DNA of 37,941 nucleotides, from positions 1 through 37,941 of the IMG/VR virus record IMGVR_UViG_3300020205_003639. The stretch is one strand, 5' to 3'. This document shows positions 24,845 to 31,135 of this stretch, piece by piece. This DNA comes from a virus. Position 1 is the stretch's first letter; every line of letters starts with the position of its first letter. The position numbers were made by a program, and so were the translations under genes. The notes beneath the pieces are model-generated. The model made no database searches, was not told the origin of the DNA, and saw only the letters and a program-made list of their open reading frames with translations.

Positions 24845-25702
24845 TTAATGCTTCGCCTTTTCTATTCTCCGCTGTTCTCTCGCGCTTATCTCTGCAATAA
24901 GATCCTCGTAGCTCTTCTCCTTCTTTTTTTCTTCCTTCTTATTTTCTTCCAAAACATTATTTTCTTTTTTTACTATTTTCTTTTTTGTTTTTTCTTCTGT
25001 TTTGTTCATTTCATTTTTTTCTATTTTGAAATTTAAAGCCGTTACTTTTCGCCCTTCTTTTTCTTGCGTGTAGTCAACTTTAATATCACTAAAATCATTA
25101 ATCTGTTTTTTGGCTACATCAACGACGCGCCTTTTAAAATTAAAATAATCAGGGTATTCATTTTCGATTTCTAGCATGTTTTTTAGGTCTAAAATTTCAA
25201 GCGTCCTGCTTCCTATTTGTAAATTTTGTCTTAGCAGCTCGTAAAGCCTTACCGCGTGCGTACTGCTCATCTTCCCTATTTGGGAAAGACGGTAGGGCGT
25301 GAATTCCTTATCTAAATCTTTAATAAACGGCAATATTTCAGGAGCAAAAATAAGCTTAAGATGCCCAGCCGCATCAATATAACTTTGCATTGAGATCCAT
25401 CTGCTTTCTTTTATCTCTTGCTTGTTCGTCGTCCCGTCCTTTTCTCTTATTTTTACTGTGCGCAAATATAATGTTTTTAACGCCGTCTTTAACTGTTCGT
25501 AAACGCAATCTTTCCCCGTGCCGAACTGTTCAGCGAATTCGAGCGCAATAATTCTGACGGGATTAATAGCAGACAAGCCTTCGCCACTTTCTCTGCTTTT
25601 GCATATCGCGTACAAAATTATTTGCTGCTCGATTAGCGTCAGTCGATAGCTTGCCTCAACTAATCGATTACTTTTAACTACCAGATCATTCCTTTTTTTC
25701 AT
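24845..25702 (-). CDS. Plasmid replication initiator, Rep_3/RepB family
   Basis: 285 aa. The N-terminal pattern is that of Rep_3 initiators: 'VVKSNRLVEASYRLTLIEQQ' with 'IILYAICKSR', then 'WISMQSYIDAAGHLKLIFAPE', 'TPYRLSQIGKMSSTHAVRLYELL' (recognition winged helix) and 'YPDYFNFKRRVVDVAKKQIN'. The C-terminus is a charged low-complexity tail. Such proteins bind iterons to open the origin. Four iterons lie 117 bp upstream of its start. Ribosome binding site GAGGAAATT. Confidence 0.93.
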   Translation of the reverse strand: MKKRNDLVVKSNRLVEASYRLTLIEQQIILYAICKSRESGEGLSAINPVRIIALEFAEQFGTGKDCVYEQLKTALKTLYLRTVKIREKDGTTNKQEIKESRWISMQSYIDAAGHLKLIFAPEILPFIKDLDKEFTPYRLSQIGKMSSTHAVRLYELLRQNLQIGSRTLEILDLKNMLEIENEYPDYFNFKRRVVDVAKKQINDFSDIKVDYTQEKEGRKVTALNFKIEKNEMNKTEEKTKKKIVKKENNVLEENKKEEKKKEKSYEDLIAEISAREQRRIEKAKH

Positions 25703-25747
25703 AATTTCCTCATTTTTTAAAAATTAAAACACGCCTCTTTCCCTCGA

Positions 25748-25791
25748 TTTTATCATAAGAAACATATTTATTTTTGTTTTTTATGATAAAA
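25748..25791. promoter_or_regulatory. Inverted repeat upstream of rep, likely operator
   Basis: TTTTATCATAA (25748-25758) and TTATGATAAAA (25781-25791) are perfect 11-bp arms 22 bp apart, between the rep start and the iterons. A minus-strand TATAAT (25804-25799) sits just outside. Initiators of this family often repress their own promoter through such inverted repeats. Confidence 0.6.
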
Positions 25792-25818
25792 AAATACAAT
25801 TATAATTATGTTCGCAAA

Positions 25819-25902
25819 GCACTAAATTTGTACGTAGTTAGCACTAAATTTGTACGTAGTTAGCACTAAATTTGTACGTAGTTAGCACTAAATTTGTACG
25901 TA
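25819..25902. repeat. Iterons of the replication origin
   Basis: Three perfect 22-bp tandem copies (25819-25840, 25841-25862, 25863-25884) and an 18-bp fourth (25885-25902). The unit begins GCACTAAATTTGTACGTAG. They flank the Rep_3 gene and are followed by a very AT-rich stretch to about 26150, a good candidate for the melting region. The 471-bp gap 25703-26173 holds no other gene. Confidence 0.95.
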
Positions 25903-26173
25903 TATGACATTGCAAGCCATTGATTTTAAAAGGTTTATAGCCGCCTAAAACTCTTAAAACTCTTAAAAATATTTAAAAAAGATAAAACCTTAATTCTTTT
26001 TTTTAAGACAAAACCAAAACCGAAGACAAAACTCAATAAGAAAAACCTTTTTACTTTTAACCTATTTTTTATTTTTTGTTTTTTTGATAAAAAATGATGT
26101 TAATTTTTTTAATTAAATCTACAATTGTAAAAAGACGAAAGATCGTTTTTTAATCATCATAGGAAATGGCGTT

Positions 26174-26803
26174 ATGATATACGCGTTTTGTAATAAAAAG
26201 GGCGGGGTTGGAAAAACCACGCTAGCGCTCAATTTTGCAGCGTTTCTAGCTAAAAAAGGTCAAAAGATTTTAGTTATTGATGCAGACGAGCAGGGTAGCG
26301 CTCTCGATTGCTCTTTGGCGCGTCAAGAAGCACCGATTTTGACGACGATCGGACTTCCCCGAGCAAATCTACACGAACAAATCAAAACGCTAAAAACGGG
26401 CTATAATAGCGTGATCATTGATACCCCCGCAGGCGATAGCGACATTACAGAATCAGCTATGACAGCTGCTAATGTCGTTATAATACCAGTTCAGGCGTCT
26501 TGCTTAGACTCATGGGCGACCCATGACATAATAAAAACAGCGGAAAAAATAAAGATTTTTAATAAAAAACTAAAATGTTTTTTTGTTATTAATCGACAAA
26601 TAAAAAACACATTTTTGGCGAGAGGAATCAAAGATTGTTTAGTTGATTACTCGGCCACAATTTTAGATTCTCAAGTAACCGGCCGCGTTACATACGCCGA
26701 AACTTTTGCTCGCGGGCATTCTGTTTTTGATGACGTTAAAAACACGGTCGCTATAAATGAGATTAGCGAGCTATCAGAGGAAATTTTAAGGAGATCGAAA
26801 TGA
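26174..26803 (+). CDS. parA: ParA family partition ATPase (small, type Ib)
   Basis: 209 aa. Deviant Walker A 'KKGGVGKTT' at residues 8-16, Walker A' 'VIDADEQGS' near 33-41 and 'VIIDTPAG' near 80-87. No N-terminal HTH, so this is the short ParF-like class, which relies on a separate small DNA-binding partner. It segregates the extrachromosomal prophage. The ribosome binding site is AGGAAA; the stop overlaps the partner's start (ATGA). Confidence 0.95.
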   Translation: MIYAFCNKKGGVGKTTLALNFAAFLAKKGQKILVIDADEQGSALDCSLARQEAPILTTIGLPRANLHEQIKTLKTGYNSVIIDTPAGDSDITESAMTAANVVIIPVQASCLDSWATHDIIKTAEKIKIFNKKLKCFFVINRQIKNTFLARGIKDCLVDYSATILDSQVTGRVTYAETFARGHSVFDDVKNTVAINEISELSEEILRRSK

Positions 26804-27096
26804 CGACTAAAGATTCAGTTTTTACAGCAAAACCAGCAAAAAAAGAGAGCGCTTCTAGCGCTAAAAGCATTTCTATTGAAAATGTAGATACCAACGAGTG
26901 GGCTAAAACAATAGAAAAAAATCTTGCTAAAAAGCAAAAAGTTCAAAGAATTTATAGGCTAACTATGGAGATCTCGCCAAGCCTACACGCGAGAATTAAA
27001 GCACATTGCGCAGCGGGAAACAAAAAAATAAAGGAAGAGGTTACCGAGATTTTAGAGGCTCATTACGCTAAAAATAGAGTAGTTAAATTTGATTAA
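26800..27096 (+). CDS. Ribbon-helix-helix partition partner (ParG/ParB-like)
   Basis: 98 aa. A flexible basic N-terminus is followed by a C-terminal ribbon-helix-helix pattern ('YRLTMEISPSLHARIKAHCA', 'KKIKEEVTEILEAHYAKN'). Overlaps parA by 4 nt, with AAGGAG upstream. Such partners bind centromere repeats and stimulate ParA. Candidate binding repeats lie directly downstream (27085-27145). Confidence 0.85.
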   Translation: MTTKDSVFTAKPAKKESASSAKSISIENVDTNEWAKTIEKNLAKKQKVQRIYRLTMEISPSLHARIKAHCAAGNKKIKEEVTEILEAHYAKNRVVKFD

Positions 27097-27145
27097 AAAA
27101 TAAATTTGACTAATAAAATCAATGCGGGATGACAAATTTAATCAA
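27085..27145. repeat. AAATTTGATTAA-type repeats, possible parS
   Basis: AAATTTGATTAA (27085-27096, overlapping the stop), AAATTTGACTAA (27102-27113) and AAATTTAATCAA (27134-27145). Short degenerate direct repeats next to an RHH partner gene are typical of type Ib centromeres, although these usually lie upstream of parA. They also precede the promoter of the mini-array RNA, so the RHH protein might repress it. Confidence 0.45.
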
Positions 27146-27165
27146 TAATAATTGTTTTTTTGTAT

Positions 27166-27171
27166 TATAAT
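27166..27171 (+). promoter_or_regulatory. -10 element of the CRISPR-mimic RNA
   Basis: Perfect TATAAT preceded by a T-rich stretch. No good -35 is seen at the right distance (the best is TCAATA near 27142). Transcription would begin near 27178, where the 5' strand of a long closing stem starts. Confidence 0.55.
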
Positions 27172-27282
27172 GGATGCGCGGGGTGGGCGATCTCGTGCAC
27201 AGAGATACAGCGAAGCGCTTTTTGTGTGGCCATAAATTCTGATAGCAAAAACTTGGTGCAAATCCAAGAGAAATCCACCCCG

Positions 27283-27370
27283 CTTTACTGCTGCACAAGC
27301 AGCTTAGAAAGCCGAAGATGTCGGTTTTTCCGACAAGTTCACGTTCACTGCGCGCGCAGTCAGCTTCTAT
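27283..27370 (+). CRISPR. Type I-F-like mini-array: 28-32-28
   Basis: Repeat 1 (27283-27310) has stem CTGCT-GCACA-AGCAG and then CTTAGAAA, the type I-F crRNA 5' handle. Compared with the usual I-F repeat (…CTGCC…GGCAG CTTAGAAA), the C-G pair at the top of the stem became T-A, so pairing is kept. By eye it matches 24 of 28 positions. Spacer 27311-27342 is exactly 32 nt, the I-F norm. Repeat 2 (27343-27370) begins GTTCACTGC, has a CTGCGC/GCGCAG self-complementary stem and a decayed 3' end (CAGCTTCTAT), as terminal repeats often do. The period is exactly 60. Confidence 0.88.
27319..27335 (+). other. Hairpin inside the I-F-like spacer
   Basis: TGTCGG (27319-27324) pairs perfectly with CCGACA (27330-27335) around TTTTT. 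The spacer would fold on itself rather than stay available as a guide. Confidence 0.85.
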
Positions 27371-27459
27371 AGTTCCCCGCTTATGTGGGGATGTTCCGCC
27401 TTCAGATTATGACTATATTCATTTATAGTCACGTTCCCCGCGCAAGCGGGGATTGCTTA
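27370..27459 (+). CRISPR. Type I-E-like mini-array: 29-32-29
   Basis: Repeat 1 (27370-27398) carries GTTCCCCGC, stem CCCCGC-TTAT-GTGGGG (one G-U pair) and the 3' handle-like ATGTTCCG, compared with the I-E handle ATGAACCG/ATAAACCG. Spacer 27399-27430 is 32 nt. Repeat 2 (27431-27459) has a perfect stem CCCCGC-GCAA-GCGGGG with a GNRA-type loop and a decayed end. The period is exactly 61, the I-E norm. It abuts the I-F-like unit without a gap. Confidence 0.88.
27410..27431 (+). other. Hairpin inside the I-E-like spacer
   Basis: TGACTATA (27410-27417) pairs perfectly over 8 bp with TATAGTCA (27424-27431) around TTCATT. As in the other unit, the spacer is self-complementary. Confidence 0.88.
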
Positions 27460-27470
27460 CAATAAAACAT

Positions 27471-27668
27471 TTAACAATTATTTAAATATTCTTGAGCCTT
27501 TCTTTTTGATACTCTCACCGCTTTTCTTGTTCCGTATAGCGAAAAATCTATTTTATTTTTCATTAAAAATTCAACCTGCCTTGTTTTTTTGCTATATCCG
27601 GTCAGCTTCTGGAGGTCGTCATCGCTTAAAAAGACATCAAATACATCATCGTGCATAGCGCTACCCAT
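27471..27668 (-). CDS. DUF4224-like small protein, copy B
   Basis: 65 aa, AGGAG upstream. Contains 'FLSDDDLQKLTGYSKKTRQV' and 'VRVSKRKAQEYL', a pattern close to DUF4224 (LS..EL..LTGY....Q...L...GI). Paralogue of the next gene. Its stop lies 12 nt from the last I-E-like repeat, in convergent orientation. The biochemical role of the family is unknown to me. Confidence 0.8.
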   Translation of the reverse strand: MGSAMHDDVFDVFLSDDDLQKLTGYSKKTRQVEFLMKNKIDFSLYGTRKAVRVSKRKAQEYLNNC

Positions 27669-27685
27669 ATTGTATGCTCCTAAAA

Positions 27686-27889
27686 TTATTCTGTCTTTTG
27701 ATTGAAGTTTTTATCTAAAAACTCTTGAGCTATCTTTTTAGATACTTTCGGCGTTTTTCGGTACCCGCCGACAATGTACGGGATGCCTAATTCTTGCAAT
27801 TTTTCGCACTGTTTGTGCTTCTGCTTGTATCCCGTCAAAAATTCAAGCTCTTCACTGCTCAAATAATCGTCAAATTTTAACCCCGTCAT
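27686..27889 (-). CDS. DUF4224-like small protein, copy A
   Basis: 67 aa, AAGGAG upstream. 'YLSSEELEFLTGYKQKHKQC', 'EKLQELGIPYIVGGYRKTPK' and 'SKKIAQEFLDK' give a clearer DUF4224-type pattern. Lies 17 nt upstream of its paralogue in the same operon. Possibly a small DNA-binding protein, from size and charge. Confidence 0.82.
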   Translation of the reverse strand: MTGLKFDDYLSSEELEFLTGYKQKHKQCEKLQELGIPYIVGGYRKTPKVSKKIAQEFLDKNFNQKTE

Positions 27890-27966
27890 TTAGCGCTCCT
27901 TTTTAATTTCTGCACTTATTTGCAAGATTATAACAAATAAGCACAGATTTTTTAGATTTTTATGAT

Positions 27967-28140
27967 TTACTGCTTTTTAAATAATTCTTGGCCGTTGAAT
28001 TCTTGGCGCTCCACTATATATTTTTCGATCTTTTTGATATCAACTTCTAGCGAGTCTGTTTTTTTAATGTTTGTATAAAAAGCAAGAAAACAAAACGTTA
28101 CACCAACAATCATCAACCATCCGTCAATACTGATTTTCAT
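27967..28140 (-). CDS. Small single-span membrane protein, 57 aa
   Basis: ATG at 28140, AAGGAG upstream. One hydrophobic segment near residues 8-22 ('LMIVGVTFCFLAFY') and a charged helical C-terminus. Topology recalls lysis accessory or superinfection-exclusion proteins; no family recognised. Confidence 0.65.
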   Translation of the reverse strand: MKISIDGWLMIVGVTFCFLAFYTNIKKTDSLEVDIKKIEKYIVERQEFNGQELFKKQ

Positions 28141-28150
28141 AAAAAACTCC

Positions 28151-28312
28151 TTATTTTATAGACCTAATGAACATTTCATAATTAATTTCATTCCGAAGAT
28201 TCTCTACTTTTTTAGTGTGCGCCTTTGTTTGTGTGATAATAAAAACCGAACACAAAACAACAACTAAAACAAAAAAATTATTTTTTATAAACTCAAAAAT
28301 TAAATTAAACAT
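28151..28312 (-). CDS. Small single-span membrane protein, 53 aa
   Basis: ATG at 28312, weak GGA upstream. Hydrophobic segment near residues 13-27 ('FFVLVVVLCSVFIIT'), then a basic helical tail. It ends 11 nt before the next small membrane gene; the two probably form a pair. Confidence 0.62.
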   Translation of the reverse strand: MFNLIFEFIKNNFFVLVVVLCSVFIITQTKAHTKKVENLRNEINYEMFIRSIK

Positions 28313-28342
28313 ATGTAAAAATTCCTTTTTAAATTTTTGTAA

Positions 28343-28366
28343 TTTAGCGCTTTTGAGGGCGCTAAA
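28343..28366. other. Hairpin in leftward operon
   Basis: TTTAGCGC (28343-28350) pairs with GCGCTAAA (28359-28366) around 8 nt, between the SSB-like gene and the small membrane genes. There is no T-run on the minus strand, so it is likelier an attenuator or processing site than a full terminator. Confidence 0.45.
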
Positions 28367-28384
28367 AACGGTTATTAATTCAGA

Positions 28385-29023
28385 TTAAAAGGGGATATCA
28401 TCATAATCATTTGTTTTTTCTGGCTTCTGAAATACTGACGTAATGCCGACGGAAGACGATTCTTTTATATATAGCTCAGGCTCAATCTTGGGTTGCGACA
28501 AGTATTTTTCTATCGTTAATTGGACGATAGCCGCGGGTAATTTAGCGATAGCCTCAGAAGCCGTTAATTTTGTTAGAGGGTCGAAAATCTTTTCGATATC
28601 AAGCTTTATTTTGCCGTTATAATCATTAATCCCCGACTTTAAACAAAGGCCAATTTTTTTATTAATTAATTCAGGGTAAATAATAGCCTCCACATCCGTT
28701 TCCATTTTTAATTCAGCGCTGTATTTTTTTATACGCCCGCCTTTTTCAGTGATGCATCTATTTTTAGTTACAAAAAGAAGGGCTTGCACCTGCTTTTCCA
28801 TAAAGCTTTTTTTGCCATCTTTTTGCGTATGCCAAAGAGAAAGATTTTTTGCTTCTGCGCCATCGTCTCTTTTGAAAGAGATCTTTAGCGCAACCGCCCC
28901 TGATGCGGAGATTTCTTTCCAGGCTTGCGTTATCTCCCCACAAAAGCACCCGCTTTCTTTTATATAAAGCGCCTTTTCTTCAGCGTCTGAAGATGCCGCC
29001 GCTGTCATGTCTAAAGTAATCAT
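28385..29023 (-). CDS. SSB-like phage protein with DDIPF tip
   Basis: 212 aa. The C-terminus ends 'NDYDDIPF', essentially the acidic tip by which bacterial SSB recruits partner proteins. The body is an OB-like/DUF669-like beta domain with many Lys residues. Probably binds single-stranded DNA during phage replication and recombination, acting with the Sak4-like ATPase of the same operon. Confidence 0.72.
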   Translation of the reverse strand: MITLDMTAAASSDAEEKALYIKESGCFCGEITQAWKEISASGAVALKISFKRDDGAEAKNLSLWHTQKDGKKSFMEKQVQALLFVTKNRCITEKGGRIKKYSAELKMETDVEAIIYPELINKKIGLCLKSGINDYNGKIKLDIEKIFDPLTKLTASEAIAKLPAAIVQLTIEKYLSQPKIEPELYIKESSSVGITSVFQKPEKTNDYDDIPF

Positions 29024-29106
29024 AAAAACTCCATAAAATAAAAAATTAATTAATTAAAAAACATTTTAAATCAAAAAACAAAAACTACATTTTAACATAA
29101 AACTTA

Positions 29107-29244
29107 TTAGTCTTCGCTGTCATCGTCCTCCCTGCACTCTGCGTTATTCTGATTGCTTCTTGGGTCGTCGTTAAAAAAATAATCGTTCTCAACTTCCCCC
29201 GCATATACCAGCCAAAAAGTAACATCGTTATAAAATAAATCCAT
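29107..29244 (-). CDS. Small acidic protein, 45 aa
   Basis: ATG at 29244 with GGATAAGG upstream. The N-terminal half is aromatic ('FYNDVTFWLVYAG') and the C-terminal half very acidic ('EDDDSED'). Too short for most gene finders. Family not recognised; small acidic proteins are sometimes DNA mimics. Confidence 0.5.
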   Translation of the reverse strand: MDLFYNDVTFWLVYAGEVENDYFFNDDPRSNQNNAECREDDDSED

Positions 29245-29259
29245 TAGCCTTATCCTTTT

Positions 29260-29322
29260 TTAAACAAAAAATAATCCTACGAAAAAAGAAACAAATAAAA
29301 ATAAAAAAATCAGAACATCCAT
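29260..29322 (-). CDS. Tiny membrane peptide, 20 aa
   Basis: ATG at 29322 behind GAGGAAATT. Almost wholly hydrophobic ('FLFLFVSFFVGLFF'). The clear ribosome binding site is the main support. Confidence 0.4.
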   Translation of the reverse strand: MDVLIFLFLFVSFFVGLFFV

Positions 29323-29401
29323 TTTAATTTCCTCTATTTAATTTACTAAAAACAAACAAACACCAATAAACACATAAAAACAAAAACACAAAACTACATT
29401 T

Positions 29402-29665
29402 TTATTCACTAAAATCTCCTTTATATTCCTTTAGCTCCCCGAATTTCAATACAAAATATCTTTTAAATTGTGCGGGTATTTTAAATCTAGCGAACCCACG
29501 CCTAAAATTATAGAAATATTTATTTTTTGTTATGTCGCTTTTTATTTCATCGCTACGAGTCATAACAACAATAAAAAAGCCATCGAAATAACAATCCATG
29601 AACTTTTGAAAATCCATTCTTTTAAGCCTAATCATGCTTAAATATATATCGGCGTTAACGTCCAT
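29402..29665 (-). CDS. Hypothetical protein, 87 aa
   Basis: Basic, aromatic-rich ('NKYFYNFRRGFARFKIPAQF'). It has an AGGAGG-like ribosome binding site and follows the Gp157 gene with 15 nt spacing. Family not recognised. Confidence 0.6.
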   Translation of the reverse strand: MDVNADIYLSMIRLKRMDFQKFMDCYFDGFFIVVMTRSDEIKSDITKNKYFYNFRRGFARFKIPAQFKRYFVLKFGELKEYKGDFSE

Positions 29666-29680
29666 ATTTTCAGCCTCCTA

Positions 29681-30181
29681 TTATTTTATTTCCAATCTTG
29701 AGCCTTCTTTTAATTCCGCGCCAAGCACCGTAAATCCGTTTTTTAGCCTCTCTTTTATCAGTGTTTTATCGTAGGTTTTATCAATTCTTATTTTCCAGAA
29801 ATCTTCGTCTAGCAAAGTTTCATCATAAATATTCACGGACGCGGGATTTTTTTTAATTGAAATGTCGAAAAAATCCCCTTCAATTTTAGGCAAACCAATC
29901 TTATCCATAGCGCTAAAAATCAACCTTTCTATTTTTTCTATTCTTATCTCTTCTTTTTTCCTTTTTTCATAAAGTCTTTTTTCTTCTTTTTTTATTGCCT
30001 CAGCTTTAGCCTCTGAGTTTTTAATAAAATGCGCTAAATTAATCGCTCTTTTTTTTAGATCACCCTCTACGCTCTCCATCGTGTCTAAAAATGTTTGCTC
30101 GTCAATTTCTCCCGCTTCCATTTTCTCGAAAAGATCGCATAAAATCACATCATAATTTTCTGCTACTGTATAAATATTCAT
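29681..30181 (-). CDS. Siphovirus Gp157 family protein
   Basis: 166 aa. N-terminal helical bundle with 'EIDEQTFLDTMESVEGDLKK', a central coiled coil and a C-terminal beta region 'FDISIKKNPASVNIYDETLL' with 'KTLIKERLKNG' fit Gp157. The family lies in phage recombination and replication operons, and its streptococcal member has been linked to phage resistance. Here it sits between the Sak4-like ATPase and SSB-like genes. Confidence 0.85.
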   Translation of the reverse strand: MNIYTVAENYDVILCDLFEKMEAGEIDEQTFLDTMESVEGDLKKRAINLAHFIKNSEAKAEAIKKEEKRLYEKRKKEEIRIEKIERLIFSAMDKIGLPKIEGDFFDISIKKNPASVNIYDETLLDEDFWKIRIDKTYDKTLIKERLKNGFTVLGAELKEGSRLEIK

Positions 30182-30260
30182 TTTAAAATCCTTGTAAAAA
30201 AATAATTAAAGTTAAAAATCATTTGTAAAATTGCTAATTTTTACAAAAATAAAAAAATAT

Positions 30261-30479
30261 CTAATCTCTGTAATTTGGCGAAGAAAGAAACTCATCGCTT
30301 ATTTGATCGATAAAGTGCCTTAAAAGCCACGCTCTGCTCTCGTTAAGTTTATTAATGCCAGCTTGTAAAACCCCCCACCTTTCTTCGTGCGCGCAATCAT
30401 TTTGTTCTGTTCCTAGCTGACAAATAACATCATCAAAAACAAGAATCATTTCCTCAGTTTTATTTTTTGGCGCTCTCAT
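30261..30479 (-). CDS. Hypothetical protein, 72 aa
   Basis: Soluble, helical. It starts 3 nt after the Sak4-like gene stop on the same strand, so translation is probably coupled. Family not recognised. Confidence 0.62.
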   Translation of the reverse strand: MRAPKNKTEEMILVFDDVICQLGTEQNDCAHEERWGVLQAGINKLNESRAWLLRHFIDQISDEFLSSPNYRD

Positions 30480-30482
30480 TTT

Positions 30483-31124
30483 TTATCCCTCCGCGTAATA
30501 GCTGGTTATTGCGTCATCAACCAGCTTTAAATCATTATCGATACGCTCAGACGCGAACATTTCCTCGGGGCTTTTAACAGTATTAAATCCGTTTGAAGTA
30601 GTCTCAAAAAAATGACCTTGACCGTCTTTTGCGCATCTTAAAACCGTCGTAAAAAAACCCTCTATTGCTATCTGCCCTCGACCAAATTTACCCCCAGCTT
30701 TTACGCATACAAAACCGTCATCTTCTTTTTCCGTATGAGCTAAAAAGTAAAATCTTTTTTTGCTTGCGGCGCATTTTGTTAAAATCGGTACAATTTTTTG
30801 TGCAATATCTTTAAAAATTTTAAATGAGTCTTTTTTAGATCCGACGGGTTGCGCGTCAAGTAAACGCTCGTATCTAAGAGTCATCTCAAGTATGTAAAAC
30901 TGCAAATCATCTATGATATAGATAGACCTCCCTCCATCTTTTTTAACTATCTCGTCAAGCCAAAAATTTAACTTGTCAAAGTCTTCGACTAGGCTTTGAG
31001 TAAATTTATTTTTAAAGGGTAGCGACTTAATGACCGGGCATAAAACCGCCGTATCCGCGGGGTCAAGGTTTTTAATTGAGCGGGTTTTCCCGCTTCCGCT
31101 CTCTCCTAATATTAAAGTAATCAT
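30483..31124 (-). CDS. Sak4-like RecA-fold ATPase (AAA_24)
   Basis: 213 aa from ATG 31124; an ATG at 31139 is in frame but GAGGA lies between the two with ideal spacing for the second. Walker A 'GESGSGKT', Walker B 'IYIIDD' and 'RFYFLAHTE' fit the phage nucleotide-binding AAA_24/Sak4 group. Sak4 proteins promote single-strand annealing or exchange and work with SSB; the SSB-like gene is in the same operon. Confidence 0.85.
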   Translation of the reverse strand: MITLILGESGSGKTRSIKNLDPADTAVLCPVIKSLPFKNKFTQSLVEDFDKLNFWLDEIVKKDGGRSIYIIDDLQFYILEMTLRYERLLDAQPVGSKKDSFKIFKDIAQKIVPILTKCAASKKRFYFLAHTEKEDDGFVCVKAGGKFGRGQIAIEGFFTTVLRCAKDGQGHFFETTSNGFNTVKSPEEMFASERIDNDLKLVDDAITSYYAEG

Positions 31125-31135
31125 AAAATTCATCC

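Larger units (their letters stand above)
27178..27461 (+). ncRNA. CRISPR-mimic RNA (putative RNA anti-CRISPR, dual I-F/I-E)
   Basis: A 374-bp intergenic region without a credible protein gene. The 5' domain (27178-27283) is closed by GCGGGGTGG (27178-27186) pairing with CCACCCCGC (27275-27283). Inside are ATCTC/GAGAT (27190-27206), AGCG/CGCT (27209-27219) and CTTGG/CCAAG (27252-27268). Then follow a type I-F-like repeat-spacer-repeat and a type I-E-like repeat-spacer-repeat. No cas genes occur in the genome. A phage-borne, cas-less mini-array with self-pairing spacers is best explained as a decoy that captures Cas6 and Cascade proteins (Racr-like). An alternative is a mini-array that targets rival phages. 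Confidence 0.8.

Noticed and set aside
24848-25036. 62-aa plus-strand frame opposite rep
   Set aside because: Antisense to the Lys/Glu-rich tail of rep, giving an all Phe/Leu product; no ribosome binding site.
27178-27283. Hammerhead-like core (CTGATAG ... GAAA) or tRNA-like fold
   Set aside because: The hammerhead needs CUGANGA and a UH cleavage site next to the stem; neither is present. As a tRNA it has extra bases between T-arm-like and acceptor stems and no anticodon arm.
27230-27335. Resemblance to a cobalamin riboswitch (GGTGCAAATCC, CCCGC..TACTG, AAGCCGAAGA)
   Set aside because: Short matches appear in the expected order, but the conserved B12-box is incomplete, there is no downstream B12-related gene, and the same bases are better explained by the I-F repeat and the closing stem. 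A covariance-model search would decide.
27160-27372. 70-aa open frame across the CRISPR-mimic locus
   Set aside because: No ribosome binding site, cysteine-rich random-looking product, and it runs through the structured repeats, whose constraints are on RNA pairing.
27283-27461. Ordinary CRISPR array with an associated Cas system
   Set aside because: Two different repeat types, only one spacer each, degenerate repeats and no cas gene anywhere in the circle.
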